A model generated the notes under the pieces. It searched no databases. It saw nothing but the letters and a program-made list of their open reading frames with translations, and was not told the origin of the DNA. Shown here one piece after another: positions 41,979 to 50,354 of a stretch of DNA of 64,000 nucleotides. The DNA lies in the NCBI GenBank assembly GCA_963802795.1, contig CAWDJV010000006.1, forward strand, positions 62,001 to 126,000, given 5' to 3'. The number at the start of each line of letters is the position of its first letter. The stretch's first letter is position 1. Source of the stretch: JAIBJN01 sp963802795. Lineage in GTDB: Bacteria > Actinomycetota > Thermoleophilia > Gaiellales > Gaiellaceae. Made by a program: the position numbers and the translations under genes.

Positions 41979-43472
41979 TTACTCGACGCCGAGGAAGACG
42001 GTGAACGACGCGGTCTCGCCCTCCGCGTTCCCGTAGAAGACGAGGCTCTCGAGCGGGTCCAGATACGTGCGCGCCTCCTCCGCGGCGGCCTCTTCGGGCT
42101 TCGCATGGGCCAGGAAGAGCGGCAGCGCCTCCGCCAGGTCGACGTAGCCGAAACCCTCGGTCTCGTCGGGAAGCCGGGCTTGGTCGGCGGCCTCCTCGAA
42201 GGCGTCGTCGTCGGCGAGCCGGTCGTCGTCCTCGCGGAGGGCGGCGATGCCCTCCCGGGACGTGGTGACGACGAGGAGGTCCTCGAACGCCGTGTAGAAG
42301 AGCGAGAACGGGGCGTCGAGCTGGAGCTCGCGCACCTCGACCCCGTCCACCTCGGTGCGGCGCGGCTCTCCGAACCGGCCGTCGAAGGCGCCGAGCACCG
42401 ACGCGATCTCGTCGAGGGTCGCGACGGCGCTCTCGTCGTCCTCGACCCGGGTCACGAGCGTGACCTCCGGGAACGCCGCGCCACGGCGCACGTAGAGCGC
42501 GCCCTCCCCGGCGAGGAGCGGGGCGACGTCCTCCTCGAGCGAGAGGCCCAGAAGGCCCTCGGCCATGCCGAGCTGCGCCTCGGCCTCGGGATCGGCCTCG
42601 GCGGCGAGGTCGCGGTAGGCGGAGACGGCGCTCTCGAGGTCGTTGAAGGAGACGTAGGCGAGGACGTCGCCGGGAACCTCTTGGGGAAGGTCGGCCTCGT
42701 ACGGCTCGCCCGCGAACGGGCTCTCGCCGGCAAGGACCGCGCGGCCGTCGAGCCGCGCCCCGTCGTCCTCGGCGTGAAGGGCCAGGCCGAAGGAGGGCAC
42801 TTGGCCGCCGGGAAGCAGCCGGAGGGCCGTTCCGGCCCGCGCGTCCGCCTCGGCCGCCGCCTGGAGGCTTGCGCCGTTCACGAAGACCCGGGCGAGCGAG
42901 CTCTCGTCGAGGCCGTCCATGGCGCGCTGGAAATCCTCGCTGTCTTCGAGCCGCGGCCCGTCGAGGCCCGCCTGGAAGCGGTCGAGCCATTCCTGCCGCT
43001 CGGTGAGGACGCGCCAGCCTTCCACCTCGCCGACGACGATTTCTTCCTCGGACTCCGCCACGAGCCGGTCGAACGCAGCCTCGTCGTGGGGCTGGAGCAA
43101 GACCACGAACGGCTCCTCCCCGACGGCGGAGGGCTCGGCCGTCGCGGCGGGCTCGAGCTCGAGCAGCACGAGCACCAGCTCGGGGCCGAGCGCCGGCAGC
43201 ACGTCGCGCTCGAAGTCGACGTCGCCCTCGGCCTCGTCCGCGAGCGACTGGAGAAGGTTCTCGCCGCCGGGGAAGCGAGCCGCAAGCTCCTCGACGGCTT
43301 GCCACTCGTCGCCCTCGAAGTCGGCGTCGACGGACGCGTAGACCGCGACGTCGGCCGGGACGACGTCGGCGGCCCCACCCGCTTCGCCGCCCCTCCCGCA
43401 CGAGGTCAGAAACGCCGCGAGGGCGACGACGAGGGCGGTCGTGGCGAGCCGCATCGTTCTCACTGTACTCAT
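41979..43472 (-). CDS. DUF3352 family putative lipoprotein
   Basis: 497 residues. Signal peptide with lipobox (LATTALVVALAAFLTSC, Cys at about 25), so probably diacylglyceryl-modified by the Lgt encoded at 59.6 kb. The rest is acidic (many Asp/Glu) with DUF3352-like blocks: ADVAVYASVDADFEGDEW, LPALGPELVLVLLELEP, DVLAYVSFNDLESAVSAYRDL, and PFSLFYTAFEDLLVVTTS. Function unknown; an extracellular substrate-binding or surface role is likely from location only. Confidence 0.75.
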   Translation of the reverse strand: MSTVRTMRLATTALVVALAAFLTSCGRGGEAGGAADVVPADVAVYASVDADFEGDEWQAVEELAARFPGGENLLQSLADEAEGDVDFERDVLPALGPELVLVLLELEPAATAEPSAVGEEPFVVLLQPHDEAAFDRLVAESEEEIVVGEVEGWRVLTERQEWLDRFQAGLDGPRLEDSEDFQRAMDGLDESSLARVFVNGASLQAAAEADARAGTALRLLPGGQVPSFGLALHAEDDGARLDGRAVLAGESPFAGEPYEADLPQEVPGDVLAYVSFNDLESAVSAYRDLAAEADPEAEAQLGMAEGLLGLSLEEDVAPLLAGEGALYVRRGAAFPEVTLVTRVEDDESAVATLDEIASVLGAFDGRFGEPRRTEVDGVEVRELQLDAPFSLFYTAFEDLLVVTTSREGIAALREDDDRLADDDAFEEAADQARLPDETEGFGYVDLAEALPLFLAHAKPEEAAAEEARTYLDPLESLVFYGNAEGETASFTVFLGVE

Positions 43473-43520
43473 CCGTCGGCGCTGCGCTCAGCGCGCGTTA
43501 GGGACGTACACTCCGGCGCG

Positions 43521-44081
43521 ATGAGTAGTCCGCCGGTGCTGCTCTCGGTCCTCACGTACGCTCGGATCGCGGCCGTCCCGGTCGTGATGGGCCTGATCCT
43601 GCTCGGGCCCGAGGAAGACTGGGCGTTTCCGGCCGCCGGCGTCCTCTTCGCGCTCGCCGCGTGCACCGACTTCCTCGACGGTTTCCTCGCCCGCAGGTGG
43701 GCCGTCACGACGACGCTCGGGTCGTTCCTCGACACGACTGCCGACAAGCTCCTCGTCTCGGGCGCGCTCATCGCCCTCGTCTCGGTGGATCGCGCCTCGC
43801 CGTGGATCGCCGCGATCATCATCGCCCGCGAGCTCGTGATCCTCGGGCTGCGCGGCGTCGTCGCGGCCGACGGAACGGTCTTCGCTCCCTCGCTCGCCGG
43901 CAAGCTGAAGGCGAACGTCCAGTTCATCGCCATCTTCCTCGCGATCGTCCGGTTCGACGTGTCCTTGGGGCCGCTGCTTCTCGACGAGTGGGCGATGCTC
44001 GCCGCCGCGGTGATCACCGTGCTCTCCGCCGTCGAGTACCTGGCCCGCTTCTCCTCGGCTCTCACCGGCGCGCGCGGCTAG
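43521..44081 (+). CDS. pgsA: CDP-alcohol phosphatidyltransferase (PgsA-like)
   Basis: 186 residues, four or more TM helices. Carries the CDP-OH-P motif D-x2-DG-x2-AR-x8-G-x3-D-x3-D as DFLDGFLARRWAVTTTLGSF then LDTTADK. Makes phosphatidylglycerol-phosphate from CDP-diacylglycerol. It could act on another alcohol (inositol phosphate or glycerol phosphate); the KLKANVQF segment favours PgsA. Its TAG stop shares one base with the next GTG. Confidence 0.87.
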   Translation: MSSPPVLLSVLTYARIAAVPVVMGLILLGPEEDWAFPAAGVLFALAACTDFLDGFLARRWAVTTTLGSFLDTTADKLLVSGALIALVSVDRASPWIAAIIIARELVILGLRGVVAADGTVFAPSLAGKLKANVQFIAIFLAIVRFDVSLGPLLLDEWAMLAAAVITVLSAVEYLARFSSALTGARG

Positions 44082-45091
44082 TGCCGCACCGCGTCTTCGT
44101 CACGGGCGGCAGCGGGTTTCTCGGCAGAGGGATCGTCGAGCAGCTCGTCCGCGAAGGCCGGTCGGTCAGGGCGCTCGCCCGCTCGGAGACGGCCGCCGAT
44201 GACCTGGCCGCGCTCGGCGCGGAGCCGGTTCGGGGCGACGTGCTCGACCGCGCGTCCCTGGACTCGGGCCTCCAGGGCTGCGAGGTCGCCTACCACGTGG
44301 CCGGGGCGAACGCCTTCTGCCTGCCCGACCCGGCCCCGCTCTACGAGGTCAACGTGACCGGGTCGCGAAACGTCGTCCTCGCAGCGTCCACCGCCGGGGC
44401 CCGGCGGCTCGTCTACACCTCGTCCGCGGCGACGCTCGGCGAGGAGCACGGGACCGTCGGGAGCGAGGAGTCCGTCCACCGCGGCTGGTTCCTCTCCGAC
44501 TACGAGCGGTCGAAGCTCGAGGCGGAGCAGGCCGTCCTGGAGGCGTCCCGCGGGACGGGGCTGGAGGTTGTCTGCGTCAACCCCTCCTCCGTGCAGGGGC
44601 CCGGCCGGACCGGCGGGACGGCGCGGCTCCTGCTCGACTTCCTGAACGGGAAGCTCCGGACTGCGGTCGACACCCGCCTGAGCGTCGTCGACATCGCGGA
44701 CTGCACCCGTGGCCATCTCCTCGCGGAGTCTCGCGGCGCGCCGGGCGAGCGCTACGTCCTGTGCGGCGCGTCGCTGACGGTTCGTGAGGGGGTGGAGCTG
44801 TTCGGCCGCCTCACCGGTCTCGTCGAGCAGCCGCGCTTCCTCCCTGCCCGGCTCGCGCTCGTGCTGGCGGGCGGCGTCGAGGCCGCGGGCCGCCTACGCC
44901 GGCGGAAGCCGCCCCTCTGCCGCGAGATGGTGCGGACGCTCCTCCACGGCCACACCTACGACGGCTCGAGGGCGACGCGCGAGCTCGGGCTCGACTACAC
45001 GCCGCTCGAGGAGACGCTCCGCAGGACGGTCGCCTGGTACGTCGAGAACGGCTTCGTCAAGCGGCAGCTCCCCGGATTCGAGCCCGGGTAG
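44081..45091 (+). CDS. NAD-dependent epimerase/dehydratase (extended SDR)
   Basis: 336 residues from GTG at 44081. Rossmann FVTGGSGFLGRGIVEQLVREG, GDVLDRASLDSGLQGCEVAYHVAG, TSSAATLG, catalytic YERSKLEAEQAV (YxxxK). Resembles dihydroflavonol-4-reductase-like or 3-beta-HSD-like proteins, sometimes named HpnA when next to hopanoid genes, none of which are here. Coupled to pgsA by a TAGTG overlap, so perhaps lipid-related. Confidence 0.85.
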   Translation: MPHRVFVTGGSGFLGRGIVEQLVREGRSVRALARSETAADDLAALGAEPVRGDVLDRASLDSGLQGCEVAYHVAGANAFCLPDPAPLYEVNVTGSRNVVLAASTAGARRLVYTSSAATLGEEHGTVGSEESVHRGWFLSDYERSKLEAEQAVLEASRGTGLEVVCVNPSSVQGPGRTGGTARLLLDFLNGKLRTAVDTRLSVVDIADCTRGHLLAESRGAPGERYVLCGASLTVREGVELFGRLTGLVEQPRFLPARLALVLAGGVEAAGRLRRRKPPLCREMVRTLLHGHTYDGSRATRELGLDYTPLEETLRRTVAWYVENGFVKRQLPGFEPG

Positions 45092-45122
45092 CCGAGGGAG
45101 CGCGACCCCTCCACTACGGACG

Positions 45123-45280
45123 CCCGGGGTCTGACCCTGGACCGGCCGGAAGGGACGATGATCGGGCCGCGTTTCTGTGGAAACCCGTCCGGACAGGTCC
45201 GGGGCCGAGAACGGCTCTGCTCCGTGCGACTTCCGGCCGCGCCTGTCCCCTTCGGCCTGGGGAAAGGGTCAGACCCCGGG
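45123..45280. repeat. Long imperfect palindrome with GGGGTCTGACCC ends, ~158 bp
   Basis: Left end CCCGGGGTCTGACCCTGG and right end AGGGTCAGACCCCGGG are inverted copies, and GGCCGGAAGGGAC (left) has a similar counterpart in CCCCTTCGGCC (right). The middle is less well paired. It lies between the convergent epimerase and plsY genes; the TGA in its right GGGGTCTGACC is the plsY stop, so the last 12 bp overlap plsY. The core motif also occurs at 27300-27312. Confidence 0.6.
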
Positions 45281-45901
45281 ACGCGGCTCGCGGGACACCG
45301 TGGCCGCTCGGCGGCGGTGGAGCTCGAAGCGGTTCTCCTCCCCCCGGAGCAGCCGCCGGATGTTCGTTCGGTGGAGGACGAGAATCGCCGCCGCGGCTCC
45401 GAGGGCGAACGCGAATACCGGCCACGAGCCGCCGAACACGAGCACGAGCGCCGGCAGCGCCGTCGCTGCGGTCATCGACGCGATCGACGTGTAGCGGAAC
45501 GTCAGGAACACCACGATCCACACGGCGGAAACCGCGAGCGCCGCGAGCGGGGCGAGCGCCAGCGCGACGCCCCCGGTCGTGGCGACGATCTTTCCACCAC
45601 GGCGAAAGCCCATGAAGAGCGGGCGCCAGTGTCCCACCATCGCGCCGATTCCGGCAAGCAGGCCGGCAAGCTCGCCGTCGACCAGGAGCCCGAGCACGGC
45701 GGCGGCGGCGCCCTTCGCCATGTCGAGCACCCCCACCGCCAGGGCGACCTTGAACCCGACGGTCCGCCAGACGTTCGCGGCGCCCGTGTTCCCGCTTCCC
45801 ACCTGCCGGATGTCGACGCCGGCGAAGAGCCGTGGCAGCCAGTAGCCCCACGGGATACTGCCGAGCACGTACCCCGCGAGAACGAGCAGGATGATCGTCA
45901 T
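45269..45901 (-). CDS. plsY: Glycerol-3-phosphate acyltransferase PlsY
   Basis: 210 residues, about five TM helices. Motifs: GYVLGSIPWGYWL (motif 1, SxPxG), VGSGNTGAANVWRTVG (motif 2), GHWRPLFMGFRRGGKIVATTGG (motif 3, GHxxPxxxxFxGGKG variant with one extra Arg). Transfers acyl from acyl-phosphate to glycerol 3-phosphate, downstream of PlsX or FakA. C-terminal ~15 residues and the stop come from a palindromic repeat. Confidence 0.94.
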   Translation of the reverse strand: MTIILLVLAGYVLGSIPWGYWLPRLFAGVDIRQVGSGNTGAANVWRTVGFKVALAVGVLDMAKGAAAAVLGLLVDGELAGLLAGIGAMVGHWRPLFMGFRRGGKIVATTGGVALALAPLAALAVSAVWIVVFLTFRYTSIASMTAATALPALVLVFGGSWPVFAFALGAAAAILVLHRTNIRRLLRGEENRFELHRRRAATVSREPRPGV

Positions 45902-45914
45902 TGCGGCCTGCCGT

Positions 45915-46419
45915 TCATTCTAGGAGGGGCAGGTCGGCCGCCGCCCGCCGGTAGAGAACCTGTGCGCGGCCGTGGTGGTCGACGTCGCGCTCGTACGGAA
46001 GCCGATCTTCTCCATCACGCGGCGGAGGCGGCTCGACGGCTCGTGTACGCGACGAGGTCGGGGCCGTTCGCCTCGGCGTGGCCGCGAGCCCTGCGGCCAT
46101 CTCGGTCGCGAGCCCGTGCCCCCAGAGGTCGGCCGCGACCGGTACCACCTCGACCTCCTCGCGCCCATCTCGATCCGCCGGAGCGTCCCGCGGCCCACGA
46201 AGTGCCCGGTCGCCCGCTCCGGAAGACGAAGATCCCGAGCCCGGCTCCTCCCCGTGCGAGGTTGCGCTCGATCCATTCGCGGCTCTCCCGGCGACGCCGT
46301 GCTCCCACCCATGGTCGCCATCACGCGGGCATCGGCGTGGAGTGCGGCGAGCTCGGCCTCGTGGAGGTCCCGGTCGAGCGGCCCGCGTCGAGCCGCTCCG
46401 TCCCGAAACCGGCGCTCAC
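45915..46419 (-). pseudogene. GNAT acetyltransferase, frameshifted
   Basis: Pieces of one GNAT-like protein appear in three frames on the minus strand. From a GTG at 46419: SAGFGTERLDAG; then RDLHEAELAALHADARVMATMGG; REWIERNLARGGAGLGIFVFR; TGHFVGRGTLRRIEMG; then VPVAADLWGHGLATEMAAGLA (acetyl-CoA loop region) and AQVLYRRAAADLPLLE at the C-terminus. Several indels are needed to join them, so it is decayed or badly assembled. Sits between plsY and der. Confidence 0.7.
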
Positions 46420-46438
46420 GACCGCCGCACGAAGTCGA

Positions 46439-47725
46439 TCACGACCGGAACTCCGCGAGCTCCAGCCGCTCGCGCAGCCGGTTCTCGACCCAGTAGCCGT
46501 AGTCGCGGGTCATGAGCCCCGGATCGTTGACGAAGATCCGGAAGCGCGGCGGACGTACGCTCACCTGCGTCCCGTAGAGGAGGTTGAGCCGGCGGCCGTT
46601 CTTGCTCGGGCCGGGGCGCGTCTCGCGCAGCTCCTGGAGGAAGCGGTTCAGCTCGGCGGTCGAGACCCTGGCCGTGTGACGGGCGAAGAGCGCTTCCGTC
46701 TTGTCGAGGAGGCGCTCGACTCCGCGGCCGGTCTTCGCCGAGACGGCCGCGATCGGCGGGCGCTGCCGCAGGCGCGCTTCGAGGCGCAGGCGGACGTCCT
46801 CGATCCCGATGACGGTCTCGTCCCACTTCGAGAGGACGACGAGCGTCGAGCATCCCGCGGTCCGGGCGACGTTCGCGACGGCGAGGTCCTGGTCGACGAG
46901 CCCCTCGCTCGCGTCCACCAGCACGAGCGCGACGTCGGCGCGCTCCGCGGCCTTCAGCGCGCGCAGCTCCGAGAAGTACTCGATTCCCTGCCGCTGCTTG
47001 CGCTTGCGCCGCAGCCCCGCCGTGTCGACGAGCACGAAGGTCTGCTCCCCGCGCCGGAGGACGGTGTCGATCGCGTCGCGGGTGGTCCCCGGCAGGTCGG
47101 AGACGATCACCCGCTCCTGCCCGACGAACGCGTTCACGAGGCTCGACTTGCCCACGTTCGGGCGGCCGAGGACGGCGACGCGGATCGCGTCCTCGCCCAC
47201 GTCCGGCGGCCCCTCTCCGGGGAGCGCCTCGACGATCCTGTCGAGGAGGTCGCCGGTGCCGTAGCCGTGGAGCGACGAGATCGGGATCGGCTCGCCCAGC
47301 CCGAGCGCGTGGAACTCGAGGGCCTCGGAGTCGCGCCGCGGGTCGTCCACCTTGTTGGCGGCGACGAGCACCTGCTTCCGCGAGCGGCGGAGGATGTCGG
47401 CCACCTCCTCGTCGCCGGGCGTGACGCCGAGCTTCGCGTCGACGAGGAACAGCGCCAGGTCGGCCTCCTCCACCGCCCGGCGGGCCTGCTCGGCCACCTG
47501 CTGCGTGAGCGGCGAGGAATCGGCGATGTCCACCCCGCCCGTATCGACGACGACGAAGCGCTTCCCGGCCCACTCGCAAACGACGTCCTTGCGATCGCGG
47601 GTGACGCCCGGCGTCTCGAAGACCACGGCCTCACGCGTGGCCGTCAACCGGTTCACGAGCGTCGACTTCCCCACGTTCGGGAAGCCGACCACGGCGACGA
47701 CGCCGATGAGCGGCGCCTCGGTCAC
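46439..47725 (-). CDS. der: GTPase Der (EngA)
   Basis: 428 residues from GTG at 47725. Two tandem G domains: G1 VVAVVGFPNVGKSTLVNRL, VVDTGGVDI, AANKVDDP; G2 VAVLGRPNVGKSSLVNAFVGQ, VDTAGLRRK, LSKWDETV; then a C-terminal KH-like domain (RLNLLYGTQVSVRPPRFRIFVNDP). Acts in 50S assembly. Starts 2 bp after the plsC stop. Confidence 0.96.
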   Translation of the reverse strand: MTEAPLIGVVAVVGFPNVGKSTLVNRLTATREAVVFETPGVTRDRKDVVCEWAGKRFVVVDTGGVDIADSSPLTQQVAEQARRAVEEADLALFLVDAKLGVTPGDEEVADILRRSRKQVLVAANKVDDPRRDSEALEFHALGLGEPIPISSLHGYGTGDLLDRIVEALPGEGPPDVGEDAIRVAVLGRPNVGKSSLVNAFVGQERVIVSDLPGTTRDAIDTVLRRGEQTFVLVDTAGLRRKRKQRQGIEYFSELRALKAAERADVALVLVDASEGLVDQDLAVANVARTAGCSTLVVLSKWDETVIGIEDVRLRLEARLRQRPPIAAVSAKTGRGVERLLDKTEALFARHTARVSTAELNRFLQELRETRPGPSKNGRRLNLLYGTQVSVRPPRFRIFVNDPGLMTRDYGYWVENRLRERLELAEFRS

Positions 47726-47727
47726 GG

Positions 47728-48381
47728 CTAACCAGCCTTGACCGGAACCGTCTCCCGCCGCGGCGGGGTGGCGTGCCGCGGCCGGCCGAGCTCGTGCATG
47801 TGGACGAGCCACTCCCACAGGCGGCGGATCTCGGCCTCGATCTCTTTGGTCGCAGCCGCGTAGCCCTTGGAGTTTCGGGGATGCTCGGGAAAGCGCATCG
47901 GCTCACCGAAGGCGAGCGAGACCGGGTGCCAGTTTCCGACCTTCCACGTCTGCGAGCCGTGGATCGCCGCGGGAACCACGGGAACTCCCTCCGAGATCGC
48001 GACCATCGCCGCGCCAGGCTTCGCCTCGCCGGGGACGCCGCTCTTCTGTCTCGTCCCCTCGACGAAGAGCCCGAGCATGCCGTTCTCACGCACCGTCTCG
48101 CGCATGCGCCGCAACGCGTCCCGGTCCGACTCTTCGCGCCGGATCGCGATCGCCCCGTGCGCGTGAATCAGCTGGGCGAGCCCCGGATAGTCGAACAGCT
48201 CGGTCTTCGCGACGAAAACGACCATACGCGGGACGATGGTGCCGAACACGGGGACGTCGATGAAGGCGAGGTGGTTCATGGCGAGGACGGCGCCGCCCTC
48301 GCGCGGGATCCGCTCCTTCCCGTAGACCCTGATCGGGGTCACCAGACGGGTGAGGGATCCGAGGAAGCCTTTCCCGACCAC
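47728..48381 (-). CDS. plsC: 1-acyl-sn-glycerol-3-phosphate acyltransferase
   Basis: 217 residues from GTG at 48381. Motif I NHLAFIDVP (NHxxxxD variant: Asn-His...Asp), motif III LFVEGTRQKSG (EGTR), motif IV VVPAAIHGS. Adds the second acyl chain after PlsY. The frame is the same as cmk and is separated from it only by the cmk TGA at 48406; the nine codons between contain no stop. Confidence 0.92.
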   Translation of the reverse strand: MVGKGFLGSLTRLVTPIRVYGKERIPREGGAVLAMNHLAFIDVPVFGTIVPRMVVFVAKTELFDYPGLAQLIHAHGAIAIRREESDRDALRRMRETVRENGMLGLFVEGTRQKSGVPGEAKPGAAMVAISEGVPVVPAAIHGSQTWKVGNWHPVSLAFGEPMRFPEHPRNSKGYAAATKEIEAEIRRLWEWLVHMHELGRPRHATPPRRETVPVKAG

Positions 48382-48405
48382 CCAGTAGGAGAGCTTCGAC
48401 AGGCT

Positions 48406-49035
48406 TCATGCGCGGGCGCGGGCCTCCACGAGGCGCTCGATCCGGTCGAGCACCTCGTCGATCGTGAGCCCGGTCGTGTCGATCTGCTCGGCGTCCGCCG
48501 CGGGCTGCATCTGCACGGCGTCGCGCTCGTCCCGGAGCCGCAGGTCGGTGGCGAGCGCCTCGGGGCCGATCTCGGGCCGGTCGGAGAGGCGCCTCCGGGC
48601 GCGCTCCGACGGGTCGGCGACGAGGAAGACCTTCACCTCCGCCTCCGGGCACACGACCGTGCCGATGTCCCTCCCCTCGATGACCGCGTCGCCCGTCTCG
48701 GCGAGCTCCCGCTGGCGTTCCCGCATGATCGAGCGCACCTCGGGATGCCGCGCCACATTCGAGACGACGCGGTCGATCTCGGCGCCGCGGATCGCCTCGG
48801 TCACGTCCTCGCCGCCGATCCACACACGCTCGCCCTCGAAGACGACCTGGTTGTCGGCCGCGAGCGTCTCCAGCGCCTGCCCGTCGTCGAGGTCGAGGCT
48901 CTCCCCGAGCGCGAGCCACGTGAGGGCGCGGTACATCGCTCCGGTGTCGAGGTAGCGGAACCCGAGCCGCTGGGCGAGGGCCTGGGCGACGGTGCTCTTG
49001 CCGGACCCGGCAGGGCCGTCGATGGCCACGATCAC
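48406..49035 (-). CDS. cmk: Cytidylate kinase
   Basis: 209 residues, GTG start. P-loop IVAIDGPAGSGKSTVAQALA, RYLDTGAMYRALTW, VSNVARHPEVRSIMRERQRELA, VIEGRDIGTVV and lid AFERARRRLSDRP-like (SERARRRLSDRP). Phosphorylates CMP/dCMP. The aroA-cmk-plsC-der order is common in actinobacteria. Confidence 0.95.
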   Translation of the reverse strand: MIVAIDGPAGSGKSTVAQALAQRLGFRYLDTGAMYRALTWLALGESLDLDDGQALETLAADNQVVFEGERVWIGGEDVTEAIRGAEIDRVVSNVARHPEVRSIMRERQRELAETGDAVIEGRDIGTVVCPEAEVKVFLVADPSERARRRLSDRPEIGPEALATDLRLRDERDAVQMQPAADAEQIDTTGLTIDEVLDRIERLVEARARA

Positions 49036-49048
49036 GGCCGGGCCACGT

Positions 49049-50332
49049 TCATCGAAGGGCGATGGAATCCAGCATGGCGAAGAAGTCGGGGAAGCTTATC
49101 GCCACGCTCTCGGCGCCCCGGAGCTCGACGCCCTCGCGAGAGACGAGGCCCGCGATCGCCCCCAGCATCGCGATCCGGTGGTCGCCGCCGGCCTCGACCA
49201 CGCCCCCACCCTGAGGGCGGGAGGGGACCCCACGAACCCGGAAGCCATCGTGACGCGTCTCGATCCGAATTCCTAGTGGCCGCAGCGCATCTTTCACACT
49301 CTCGATGCGGTCCGACTCCTTCACGCGCAACTCCGCCGCGCCGGTGACGACGCTGTCTCCGTGCGCCATGCCCGCCGCGAGGGCGAAGAGCGGCAGCTCG
49401 TCGACGAGCCCCGGCACCTCCTCGGGCCGCACCTCGGTCGCGACCAGCTCGGAGGCCTCGACCTCGAGGTCGGCGACCGGCTCCCCGCCCGCGACCCGCC
49501 GGTTGAAGTGCGCGACCCTCGCTCCCATGCGTTCCAGCACCGCGAGGAACCCGGTGCGGGTCGGGTTGATCCCGACGCCGTGCAGCCTCAGCTTCGATTC
49601 GGCCAGAAGCGTGGCCGCGAGGACGAAGGCCGCGGCCGACGAGAAGTCCCCGGGAACGCTCAGCGCGAGAGGCCTCAGGCGCTCGGCCGGCCACACTCCC
49701 GGTTCGCTCCCCTTCCTGCGAACGCGGACACCCGCCGCCTCGAGCATGCGCTCCGTGTGATCGCGGCTCGGATGCGGCTCCACCGCGATCGTCGGGCCGC
49801 GCGTTGCGTAGAGGCCGGCGAGAAGCACCGCCGACTTCACCTGCGCGCTGGCAACCGGCAGCTCCCAGCGAACGGGCTCGAGCGCCCCGCCCTCCACGAC
49901 GAAGGGCGCGTGCCCGTCCGTCGTCTCGACGCGCGCGCCCATGGCGCGCAGCGGCTCGGCGACGCGCTCCATCGGCCTCGTCGAGAGCGACTCGTCCCCG
50001 ACCAGCTCGAAGCGGCCGTCCTGGCCGGCGAGAATGCCCGGCAGGAGCCGCATCAGCGTCCCCGCGTTCCCGCAGTCGACCGCCGCTCCCGGCTCCCGGA
50101 GCCCGCGGAGGCCGGCTCCCTCGATTCGGACACGCTCGTCGTCGACGTCCACCTCGGCCCCGAGCGCCCGCACTGCCGCGAGCGTCGACAGGGTGTCCTT
50201 CGACGCCCCGAACCCGTCGATCTGGCTCTCGCCGTCCGCGATCGCGCCGAGCAGGAGCGCCCGGTGGGAGATCGACTTGTCGCCCGGGACGGCGATGTCG
50301 CCCCGAACGGCCGCCGCCGGGTCGATTCTCAC
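49049..50332 (-). CDS. aroA: 3-phosphoshikimate 1-carboxyvinyltransferase
   Basis: 427 residues. GDKSISHRALLLGAIADG, DCGNAGTLMRLLPGILAGQ, SVPGDFSSAAAFVLAATLL, LRVKESDRIESVKDALRPLG and GGDHRIAMLGAIAGL cover the PEP- and shikimate-3-phosphate-binding residues of EPSP synthase. Sixth step of the shikimate pathway. 22 bp after tyrA. Confidence 0.96.
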   Translation of the reverse strand: MRIDPAAAVRGDIAVPGDKSISHRALLLGAIADGESQIDGFGASKDTLSTLAAVRALGAEVDVDDERVRIEGAGLRGLREPGAAVDCGNAGTLMRLLPGILAGQDGRFELVGDESLSTRPMERVAEPLRAMGARVETTDGHAPFVVEGGALEPVRWELPVASAQVKSAVLLAGLYATRGPTIAVEPHPSRDHTERMLEAAGVRVRRKGSEPGVWPAERLRPLALSVPGDFSSAAAFVLAATLLAESKLRLHGVGINPTRTGFLAVLERMGARVAHFNRRVAGGEPVADLEVEASELVATEVRPEEVPGLVDELPLFALAAGMAHGDSVVTGAAELRVKESDRIESVKDALRPLGIRIETRHDGFRVRGVPSRPQGGGVVEAGGDHRIAMLGAIAGLVSREGVELRGAESVAISFPDFFAMLDSIALR

Positions 50333-50354
50333 CGGTCCCCCTTCCCGGAGGGCA

